DNA of 64,000 nt from Algibacter miyuki (GTDB taxonomy: Bacteria; Bacteroidota; Bacteroidia; Flavobacteriales; Flavobacteriaceae): positions 1,308,501-1,372,500 of the forward strand of contig NZ_JAUFQP010000013.1 in the NCBI RefSeq assembly GCF_030409805.1, written 5' to 3'. Both the position numbers and the translations under genes were made by a program. A model generated the notes under the pieces. It was not told the DNA's origin. It saw only the letters and a list, made by a program, of their open reading frames with translations, and searched no databases. How positions within the stretch are numbered: position 1 is the stretch's first letter; each line of letters begins with the position of its first letter. Below, piece after piece: positions 56,955 to 64,000 of the stretch.

Positions 56955-57959
56955 TTAAATTAATTCCTTCATAATTTCGGCAAGCAATTCGTACGATCGT
57001 ATTCTGTCTTTTACATCATAAATGTTAGTAACAGCAATAAGTTCATCTGCTTGAGTTTGTTCCATAAAGGTTTTAACTTGAGCTTTTACAGTCGCTTTGC
57101 TACCTACAAAAGAATACTTTAACATTTGGTGCACCTGCGGATTTTGAATAATCTCTTTTAAGTCTGCCGTCATGTCTGTTGGTGGTTGTACAAAATCACG
57201 TTTCCCAGTAAAAATGCCCACAATCATGCGTATTAATGAGGTGAATAAACGCTGTGCTTCTTCATCAGTATCAGCAATTATAATATTGACACCGGCCATA
57301 ACGTAAGGCGTTTCTAAATCTTTGGAAGGCTGAAATTCTTTACGATAAATATCAATAGCGTTCCATAAATGTGTAGTTGCAAAATGACTTGCAAAAGCAT
57401 ATGGTAATCCGTTTTTAGCTGCCAAATGGGCACTATCTGTGCTAGAACCTAAAATATAAATAGGTACTTCTACACCTTCGGCTACGGTTGCTCGCACTTT
57501 GGAAGTTGCATTTTTCTTAGAAAAATAAGTTTGTATTTTTTCTAATTCATTTGGAAACGCATGCGCAGCATCCATAAAATCTGAACGTATGGCTTGCGCC
57601 GTTTCTCTATCGGTTCCAGGTGCTCTACCTAAGCCTAAATCTATCCGATTAGGGTATAATGATCCTAAAGTACCAAACTGTTCGGCAATAATTAAGGGCG
57701 AATGGTTGGGTAGCATAACCCCGCCAGACCCCACCTTAATAGTCTTTGTGCCTTGAGCTACAAAGCCTATTAAAACCGATGTGGCACTACTGCCAATATT
57801 TGGTGCGTTATGGTGTTCTGCTAACCAATAGCGTGTGTATCCATAAGTTTCAGCATGTTGAGCTAAGTTTAAAGCGTCGTTATATGTTTGTTTAAGCGTA
57901 TGGCCATCAGACACTAAAGCAAGGTCTAAAATGGAATACGCGGTAGGTTTGTTTTTCAT
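56955..57959 (-). CDS. LLM-class flavin-dependent oxidoreductase
   Basis: 334 residues, a luciferase-like TIM barrel of the single-chain (YhbW-type) group. Conserved blocks are YSILDLALVSDGHTLKQ, RYWLAEHHNAPNIGSSA, VGSGGVMLPNHSPLIIAEQF, RIDLGLGRAPGTDRET, IYILGSSTDSAHLAAKNGLPYAFASHF and FVGSKATVKAQ. Uses FMNH2 or F420-like cofactor; substrate unknown. Solitary gene, divergent from the lipoprotein at 58191. Confidence 0.88.
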   Translation of the reverse strand: MKNKPTAYSILDLALVSDGHTLKQTYNDALNLAQHAETYGYTRYWLAEHHNAPNIGSSATSVLIGFVAQGTKTIKVGSGGVMLPNHSPLIIAEQFGTLGSLYPNRIDLGLGRAPGTDRETAQAIRSDFMDAAHAFPNELEKIQTYFSKKNATSKVRATVAEGVEVPIYILGSSTDSAHLAAKNGLPYAFASHFATTHLWNAIDIYRKEFQPSKDLETPYVMAGVNIIIADTDEEAQRLFTSLIRMIVGIFTGKRDFVQPPTDMTADLKEIIQNPQVHQMLKYSFVGSKATVKAQVKTFMEQTQADELIAVTNIYDVKDRIRSYELLAEIMKELI

Positions 57960-58190
57960 AAGTAAATGTTATGCGATTCTAAAGGGTGAATAAGGTCAAA
58001 ATCCATACCGTTTTTAATTTTCTAGATATAAAGATAACGACTTTAACGTATCTTTTTATAGCAAAGAACTAAACTGTAAATGGTTTGCTCTTGTATTACT
58101 AAAACTTAGTTAAAGCCTGAAATTACCATGACAGTTTTTCTTTCGTTTTACGACAAAACCATAACTTTGAATAAAAACAAGTAGTATAAA

Positions 58191-58994
58191 ATGAAAATCA
58201 AAAAACATCTTATAGTTATAGCTAGTATTACGACACTTTTAGCATGTAATACCAAAGTTAAAAAGGGAAATAATTCCATTTTAACCCAGGAAGAACCAAC
58301 TCCTGAAGTTGTAACGCTTTCAAAAGCGGAGTTAATTCTAAATGAAGCCATAGAGGCTCATGGTGGCGATTTGTATAATACGGCGTATTATCAATTCGAA
58401 TTTAGAGGGGATACGTATAAATTTAAAAATAACGGACAAAATTTTGAATACACGAAAATCTCAAGAAAGGATGATGCGTTAACGGAAGATGTTCTAAAAA
58501 ACGACCTGTTCTCAAGAAAGGAAGATGGACATTTTTTAGCACTTACACAGAAGAAAATTAATAGTGCAAAGGGGGCTTTAAATTCGGTAATTTATTTTGC
58601 TACACTTCCATACAAATTAAATGATGCATCGGTGAATAAAACCTTTATCGAAAACACCACAATTAAAGGTGAGCCTTATGCTGTTATAGGGGTCACGTTC
58701 AATGAAGAAGGTGGCGGAGAAGATTTTGACGATGCTTACCATTACTGGATAAATACAACAAACCATAAAATAGATTATTTAGCTTATAATTATAGCGTAA
58801 ATGAAGGCGGTGTGCGTTTTAGAAGTGCTTATAACAAGCGTGTTGTAAATGGTATTACTTTTCAAGATTACATTAATTATGAAGCTGAGGTTGGCACGCC
58901 TTTAAAAGATTTGCCAAAGCTGTATGAAGCTGGAGAATTAAAAGAATTATCTAAAATAGAAACTGAAAACGTTGTTAATTTAAATAAGCAATAG
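58191..58994 (+). CDS. Putative lipoprotein (DUF6503-like)
   Basis: 267 residues. The lipoprotein signal LIVIASITTLLACNTK ends at a Cys. The mature part contains LILNEAIEAHGGDLYNTAYYQFEFRGDTYKF, an AHGG...F.FR...Y pattern I associate with DUF6503 of flavobacteria, then beta-rich strands with YHYWINTTNHKIDYLAY. The fold may resemble LolA/outer-membrane lipoprotein carriers. Function unknown. A terminator follows. Confidence 0.7.
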   Translation: MKIKKHLIVIASITTLLACNTKVKKGNNSILTQEEPTPEVVTLSKAELILNEAIEAHGGDLYNTAYYQFEFRGDTYKFKNNGQNFEYTKISRKDDALTEDVLKNDLFSRKEDGHFLALTQKKINSAKGALNSVIYFATLPYKLNDASVNKTFIENTTIKGEPYAVIGVTFNEEGGGEDFDDAYHYWINTTNHKIDYLAYNYSVNEGGVRFRSAYNKRVVNGITFQDYINYEAEVGTPLKDLPKLYEAGELKELSKIETENVVNLNKQ

Positions 58995-59035
58995 ATTTTA
59001 AAACGATGTCTTAACGGCATTAATTCAATAAATAC

Positions 59036-59071
59036 AAAAAGCGTAAGTCATTAAAACTTGCGCTTTTTTTT
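59036..59071 (+). terminator. Terminator after the lipoprotein gene
   Basis: GCGTAAGT (59041-59048) with ACTTGCGC (59056-59063), one G-T pair, followed by eight T. Confidence 0.85.
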
Positions 59072-59170
59072 ATGATGAATATTGAAATGTATAAGTCTGT
59101 TATAGAAGTTGTATTTACAGAATGTATAATCAAATAAAAACCTTATTTTTAAATTCTCTTTTTATGAAGA

Positions 59171-59941
59171 ATGAAACATTGGATAGATCTTTTATCGGAA
59201 TTTAAAATCAAGCAACAACCCGTTGCATTGTTGACTGTAACTAAATGTTTAGGCTCAACACCCTGCATTGTGGGTTCCCGAATGATTATAACTGATAAAG
59301 GTGTTTTACACGGCACTATTGGTGGTGGAAAATTAGAGTTCTTAGCTATGGATGAAGCCAAAATAGCACTTACAGAGAATAGAATCATCCAATGTGCTTA
59401 TACCTTAGGTCCAGAATTTGAACAATGCTGCGGCGGAAAAGTTGAATTTATTATAGAACCCATGAATCAATCTCCTCAATTATTTCTATTTGGTGCCGGA
59501 CATATTGGCGTTGAATTGGCTGAAATATTAGTCGATACGCCATTTAAAGTAAATATAATCGATTACCGAAATCATTGGTTTGAAAACTTATCTTTAGATG
59601 AAAGTATAACTTTCCATGCTGTTAATTTAGACGATTTTAAAACCTTTCGAGACGTTGTAAGCTGGGGAAAAAACTGCTATGTATTGGTGATGACCCCTGA
59701 TCATTCGGTCGACTTTGATATTATTGCTATGGCGCTTGAAAATGAAACCCGTTTTTTAGGTTTAATAGGAAGTAAAACAAAACGTACACGATTCCATAAT
59801 ATGCTCATTAAAGATTTGAATATTAAGGAAGGCATGACGAATGTGATTTGTCCGATAGGCTTAAATACAGGAGGAAACACACCAAAAGAAATCGCTATAG
59901 ATGTAGCTGCACAATTACTACAAGTGCATTATAAAGGATAA
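59171..59941 (+). CDS. xdhC: Xanthine dehydrogenase accessory protein XdhC
   Basis: 256 residues. The N-terminal XdhC domain has LLTVTKCLGSTPCIVGSRM, GGGKLEFLAM and ECCGGKV-like FEQCCGGKVEFI. A C-terminal Rossmann domain has LFLFGAGHIGVELAEIL, LVMTPDHSVDFDI, LIGSKTKRTRF and CPIGLNTGGNTPKEIAIDVA. XdhC binds molybdenum cofactor, promotes its sulfuration and inserts it into XdhB. It faces the xdhBA genes across 600 bases. Start is ATG at 59171. Confidence 0.93.
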   Translation: MKHWIDLLSEFKIKQQPVALLTVTKCLGSTPCIVGSRMIITDKGVLHGTIGGGKLEFLAMDEAKIALTENRIIQCAYTLGPEFEQCCGGKVEFIIEPMNQSPQLFLFGAGHIGVELAEILVDTPFKVNIIDYRNHWFENLSLDESITFHAVNLDDFKTFRDVVSWGKNCYVLVMTPDHSVDFDIIAMALENETRFLGLIGSKTKRTRFHNMLIKDLNIKEGMTNVICPIGLNTGGNTPKEIAIDVAAQLLQVHYKG

Positions 59942-59990
59942 CGTTTTTTCTGAATTATATAATCTGATAATAGAAATAAACAAGTTGAAT

Positions 59991-60473
59991 TTAACTAAAG
60001 ATAGTTTCGCTCAATGCATAATAAACGGCCATAAAGGCAGAAAAAACAGCACTTCCTAAAAAACGCCATTTTAGTTTGAAACGATTCTGAATGATATAAT
60101 TCGCTGTAAACGAAATTGGAATATTCACCAAAAACGACCAGAAAGCAATTTCCAATAAATTGAATCCAAGGGCGTTAAATTCACCAGAAAACAATTTAAT
60201 AAATAGCAAATGTCTCGCAATCCATAACGGGTTAAAATACATAATGGCTAAAATCGTTTTTGTAACCGTGGCTTTTATTCCAGTTAAAAACTGCGTCTTT
60301 TTTACAATCCAATCAAAATAATTAGGAATTTCAAAAGCATAAAACGTGGCACCAATACACATCATACCAAGTACGCGATACCAAGAAAATTCAGCTAGTA
60401 AAAGTGCAGCAACAGTATCACCTGCACTGTAAATTATGGCGCCTTTTAATATATTTTGTTTTTTATAGTGCAA
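59991..60473 (-). CDS. Small membrane protein between xdhC and xdhB
   Basis: 160 residues with four hydrophobic segments (ILKGAIIYSAGDTVAALLLAEFSW, VLGMMCIGATFYAFEIP, a third near IAFWSFLVNIPISFTANYII, and LGSAVFSAFMAVYYAL). The GDTVAALL...WYRVLGMMCIGATFYAFEIPNY pattern faintly recalls Mpv17/PMP22-type proteins, but I am not confident. Position beside the xdh genes suggests a link, such as export or uptake of purines. It ends 54 bases after xdhB begins downstream on the same strand, so it would be transcribed ahead of xdh only if its own promoter lies at 60474-60527. Confidence 0.5.
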   Translation of the reverse strand: MHYKKQNILKGAIIYSAGDTVAALLLAEFSWYRVLGMMCIGATFYAFEIPNYFDWIVKKTQFLTGIKATVTKTILAIMYFNPLWIARHLLFIKLFSGEFNALGFNLLEIAFWSFLVNIPISFTANYIIQNRFKLKWRFLGSAVFSAFMAVYYALSETIFS

Positions 60474-60527
60474 TGGAAATAGGTGTTATTTTTGAATTAT
60501 TTTAGAAGGTATTTCGCAAAAAGCTAA

Positions 60528-62855
60528 TTACGGGTTTTTATATAAACTCATCAATACTTTTTCGGGAGTCATGGGAGCGTGAAATTCTAAATCGTAATTA
60601 GGGTTAAAAGCTTTTATCGCATTTTGAAGCGCAAAATAAGCACCAATACCATACATTAAGGGCGGTTCGCCAACGGCTTTAGATTTTAAAATAGCCAGAT
60701 CATGACCATCCGTTTCTAAAGGGATTACCTCTACCCGCTTAGGTGCCGAAAATATATCGGGTACTTTATAAGTAGATAAGGCATTAGAAAGTAGTTTGCC
60801 TTCATCATTATAAGCGATTTCTTCCATAGTCATCCAGCCGATACCTTGAATTAAAGCACCTTCCACTTGACCTAAATCGATGCCTTCGCTCATGCTTTTT
60901 CCGTAATCGTGTACAATTTTTACACTATCAAATTCGTAAGTGCCACGTGTACAATCGACTGTTGTGGTTATTATAGCTGTGCCGTAAACATGATAGGCAA
61001 ACGGGTGCCCTTTTTCCGTCGATTTATCAAAATGAATATCAGGTGTGGCATAATGCGCATTTTCAGTTAAAGCTACACGGTTCAACATCGCTTTATTGAT
61101 GAGGTCGGTCCAAGTTAACTTGGGTTTTTCAGAATTATGATATACAAACCCATCTTTTAAAACAATGCTTTCTTTTGAAGTTTCTAAGGCTTCCGATGCC
61201 ACGATTTTCAGACGTTCCAACAAGGCGTTACAGGCTATTAAAGTGGCTTTTCCGTTTAAATCGGCAGTAGAACTTGCCGCGGACGGCGAAGTATTGGCAA
61301 CGCGCGTAGTATTTGTGGTTTCAATCTTAATTTTTTCAATAGGAATCGAAAATACATCTGCAGCAATTTGCATCATTTTGGTGTTTACGCCCTGCCCCAT
61401 TTCTACGGCAGCGGTACTAATGCCAACACTACCATCTAAATAAATATGAACTAAAGCTCGTGCATGATTCATGGGTGTGTTGGTGAATGAAATTCCGAAA
61501 GTAATCGGCATCAAAGCCAATCCTTTTTTGAAATTTATATGTGTTTTGTTATAGCTGTGAATCTCTCGTTCTAAAGCTTCGATATTAAATATGCTTTTAG
61601 CTGAATTCCAACTGTTTTTAGCTTCGACTTTCTTCGCTATTTGTCCATAAGAAAACGTGTTATTTTCTTCCAATAAATTAGTTTCTTGAATTTGGCTTGC
61701 GCTCACACCTATTTCATGTGCTGCTTTTGCAATGGCAGATTCAATAACAAACATACCTTGCGGACCACCAAAACCTCGAAAGGCCGTGTTTGTTGGTAAA
61801 TTGGTTTTACAACTCAATACTTTTGTGGTGACGTTCGGTATATAATAACTGTTGGTGGCATGGAATAAAGTACGCTCGGCAATAGCTGGAGACAAGTCGG
61901 CCGAAGCACCAGAATTCTGTAAAAATTCTGTTTGGTAAGCTAGGATTTTTAAGTCTTTTGATAAGCCAATTTTATAGGTGCTTTCATAAGGGTGTCTTTT
62001 GCCTGTCATTCGTAAATCGTCGTGTCGATTCAAAATTATTTTCACCGACTGTTTCAAGTGAAAACTAGCCAAAGCCGCCATCACTGCCCATGGTGTTGCT
62101 TGGTCTTCTTTACCTCCAAAGCCACCTCCAAGTCGGGTAACATCCACCTCAATTTTGTGCATGGCAACACCTAAAACCTGAGCAATTGTTTTTTGCACAG
62201 ATGTAGGTCCTTGTGTGGACGAAGTTACTTTTATATTCCCATTTTCCTGAGGTTCGGCATAAGCGCCTTGAGTTTCAATATATAAATGTTCTTGACCGTT
62301 GGAAAAGGTTTCTCCTTCAAAAATATACTCACAATTTTTAAATGCCTTTTCAGTATCGCCTAAACTAAACGATCGTGGTGCATTAATGAAACTGCCTTTG
62401 GCTTTCGCTTCTTTTGCTGTGGTAATTACAGGTAATTCTTCAATGTCAATGGTTATTAATTGTCTTGCTTTTCGAGCTATAAATTCTGATTCGGCAACAA
62501 TTAAAGCAATCGGCATGCCCCAAAAATGAACTTCATGTTCTGCAAATAAAGGTTCATCTGGAATAATACCGCCAATTTCGTTTTTTCCAGGAATATCTTT
62601 ATAAGTGAAAATTCGTTCTACTCCATTCAAAGCTTCTGCTTTAGAATAGTCGATATGCTTTATTCTTCCGTGTGCTTTTGGTGCATCAAAAACCACAGCA
62701 TGAAAGGTGCCTTGTCTGATATTGATATCATCTACATACACCGATTCTCCACGGACATGTGTGTACGAATCTAAGTTTTTTATACTCTTTTTCAACGCTA
62801 TTGTTACAGCGTCTAATTTTGAATTTAAGACGGTATTGGCTTTGTTTTTATCCAT
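60528..62855 (-). CDS. xdhB: Xanthine dehydrogenase molybdopterin-binding subunit XdhB
   Basis: 775 residues from the ATG at 62855, which overlaps the xdhA stop (ATGGATAA). Molybdenum hydroxylase motifs include the N-terminal a/b hammerhead, GQEHLYIETQGAYAEP, RLGGGFGGKEDQATPW, the FRGFGGPQGMFVIES and VEMGQGVNTKMMQIA cofactor segments, and the catalytic Glu in AVGEPPLMYGIGAYFAL. It oxidises hypoxanthine and xanthine to urate, passing electrons to the small subunit. A TTG nine bases upstream is an alternative start, less likely given the overlap. Confidence 0.93.
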   Translation of the reverse strand: MDKNKANTVLNSKLDAVTIALKKSIKNLDSYTHVRGESVYVDDINIRQGTFHAVVFDAPKAHGRIKHIDYSKAEALNGVERIFTYKDIPGKNEIGGIIPDEPLFAEHEVHFWGMPIALIVAESEFIARKARQLITIDIEELPVITTAKEAKAKGSFINAPRSFSLGDTEKAFKNCEYIFEGETFSNGQEHLYIETQGAYAEPQENGNIKVTSSTQGPTSVQKTIAQVLGVAMHKIEVDVTRLGGGFGGKEDQATPWAVMAALASFHLKQSVKIILNRHDDLRMTGKRHPYESTYKIGLSKDLKILAYQTEFLQNSGASADLSPAIAERTLFHATNSYYIPNVTTKVLSCKTNLPTNTAFRGFGGPQGMFVIESAIAKAAHEIGVSASQIQETNLLEENNTFSYGQIAKKVEAKNSWNSAKSIFNIEALEREIHSYNKTHINFKKGLALMPITFGISFTNTPMNHARALVHIYLDGSVGISTAAVEMGQGVNTKMMQIAADVFSIPIEKIKIETTNTTRVANTSPSAASSTADLNGKATLIACNALLERLKIVASEALETSKESIVLKDGFVYHNSEKPKLTWTDLINKAMLNRVALTENAHYATPDIHFDKSTEKGHPFAYHVYGTAIITTTVDCTRGTYEFDSVKIVHDYGKSMSEGIDLGQVEGALIQGIGWMTMEEIAYNDEGKLLSNALSTYKVPDIFSAPKRVEVIPLETDGHDLAILKSKAVGEPPLMYGIGAYFALQNAIKAFNPNYDLEFHAPMTPEKVLMSLYKNP

Positions 62856-64000
62856 GTTTAACAAAATCTTTTAAGTTGAAATACTTCGGAAATAACACCG
62901 TAAAATGTGCGAAAAATAACTGACGTGCTAATAAACGTTTATAATCGCTAGTGCCTCGAACATCGCTAATAGGTGAAATGTCTTTTTGTAAGATTGTGTT
63001 GGCTTCTAAAATGGTTTGGGCTGATAGCGATTTTCCTTTTAAGAATGTTGAGGTGTTTTTTAAATACTTCGGAATCGCTGCAACACCACCCATAGAAACA
63101 TGTACTTCGGAAATACTATCCTTTTCAACAGAAATATGTATAGCGGTATTTACACTTGCAATATCCAAATGTGTACGCTTCGATACTTTTTCAAAATTGA
63201 AAAAAGAATGTGCCGTTGGTAATTTAAATTCTATATTTTTTAAGAGTTCATCGTCCTTTAAATCGAAATTTTTATAGCCTTGATAGAAGTTTTTAAGCGA
63301 AATAACGCGTTCTTTTTCTTCGGAAGTAATAAGCGTGACCTTGCTATTTAAAGCGAGGAAGAAAATCGTCATATCTCCTATGGGTGATGCGTTTACTATA
63401 TTCCCACCAAAAGACGCCATATTTCTTATTTGCTGAGAAGACACGAGTTTTAAGTGTGATTTCAAATTAGGAAAAACAGTATTTAATTCTGGATTGTTCC
63501 ATAAATTAGAAGCTGTTTCATTGGCGCCTATAATACAAACCCCGTCTTCAATATGAATACCTCTTAACTCTTGGTTTTCTGTTAAAAGTGTGATGTCAAG
63601 ATCGGTTAAATTATCGGCTTGTTGTACGTATAAATCTGTTCCGCCAGAAATTCGTTTTTCTTGAGATGCTTTTAAAGTTTCGGTACTTAATGCTTTTAAT
63701 CTCTCAGGAATTTTTTCAAAATACTCTGGAATAAATCCGTTTTCAATCAGCCAACTAAATCCGGTTTCTTCTTTGGTTTGAAGTTTTTCAACCACATGAT
63801 TTGCTGCTTTTTCAATAGATTTATACCCGGTACAGCGGCAGATATTTCCACTAATCGCATCAATAGCGTTGTTATAATTTTTATCAGAATTTGATAGGGC
63901 AAACCCGGTTAATGCTACCACAAAACCAGGCGTGCAAAAGCCACATTGCGTGGCGAAATTGGCTTTCATGGCGTCTTGAGCGGTGGTTAACTGGTGCTTT
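62848..64000 (-). CDS. xdhA: Xanthine dehydrogenase small subunit XdhA (5' end outside window)
   Basis: The 3' part of the gene; the reading frame stays open to position 64000 on the minus strand, so the start and the first plant-type [2Fe-2S] domain lie beyond the window. Visible: the second [2Fe-2S] domain (TQCGFCTPGFVVAL and ISGNICRCTGYKSI), then the FAD domain from about residue 110 (KRISGGTDLYVQ, NMASFGGNIVNASPIGDM) and its C-terminal module. It accepts electrons from XdhB. The stop overlaps the xdhB start by 8 bases. Confidence 0.9.
   Translation of the reverse strand, partial: KHQLTTAQDAMKANFATQCGFCTPGFVVALTGFALSNSDKNYNNAIDAISGNICRCTGYKSIEKAANHVVEKLQTKEETGFSWLIENGFIPEYFEKIPERLKALSTETLKASQEKRISGGTDLYVQQADNLTDLDITLLTENQELRGIHIEDGVCIIGANETASNLWNNPELNTVFPNLKSHLKLVSSQQIRNMASFGGNIVNASPIGDMTIFFLALNSKVTLITSEEKERVISLKNFYQGYKNFDLKDDELLKNIEFKLPTAHSFFNFEKVSKRTHLDIASVNTAIHISVEKDSISEVHVSMGGVAAIPKYLKNTSTFLKGKSLSAQTILEANTILQKDISPISDVRGTSDYKRLLARQLFFAHFTVLFPKYFNLKDFVKHG

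Overview
The window is chromosomal DNA from a low-GC member of the Bacteroidota, almost certainly a (probably marine) Flavobacteriaceae. The evidence is type IX secretion C-terminal sorting tails ending in KLIIKK/KLMIKK, promoters of the TTTG-N(17-23)-TAnnTTTG type, fused hisB and hisIE genes, DUF2339/DUF3999, DUF3817 and DUF2461 proteins, and interspersed palindromic repeats that I recognise from flavobacterial genomes. No rRNA, tRNA, phage or IS transposase was seen.

Layout. 0.1-0.9 kb: an SPFH protein. 1.1-8.8 kb: a complete histidine operon (hisG-D-C-B-H-A-F-IE), preceded by a 17-codon leader with three consecutive His codons and a terminator, i.e. a classical attenuator. A TruA-like gene follows. 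9.7-14.6 kb: stress and housekeeping genes (Dps, MscS channel, DUF2461, DUF72, acyl-CoA thioesterase). 14.8-19.8 kb: leuC-leuD-leuA-leuB, with a repeat element containing a perfect 20-bp hairpin before leuB. 20.0-29.3 kb: cell-envelope genes: a DUF3575-like protein, two T9SS cargo proteins that share a repeat domain, a pentapeptide-repeat membrane protein and a large zinc metalloprotease. 29.7-34.3 kb: a YbdG-type channel, a DUF3817 protein, a VTT/DedA-like membrane protein and a TPR hybrid histidine kinase.

34.4-38.4 kb is the most unusual part. A single 967-residue gene encodes a divergent N-terminal region, a NACHT-type STAND NTPase and a C-terminal TOPRIM nuclease-like domain. It is bracketed by imperfect direct repeats (34463-34540 and 38281-38398). 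It looks like a one-gene anti-phage defence island inserted just upstream of a NhaC-family transporter. That transporter is preceded by an unusually short SAM-I-like riboswitch (38499-38562), which suggests it carries methionine (MetT).

40.0-64.0 kb: Old Yellow Enzyme, a periplasmic nucleoside hydrolase paired with a methylthioribose-kinase-like phosphotransferase, the ybbP-ybbA transporter divergent from a tesA-like esterase, an outer-membrane barrel protein, a GAF histidine kinase, an overlapping DUF2339-DUF3999 pair, a luciferase-like monooxygenase, and a xanthine dehydrogenase cluster (xdhC, a small membrane protein, xdhB, and xdhA cut by the window edge). All functions are inferred from sequence motifs read by eye; no database search was run.
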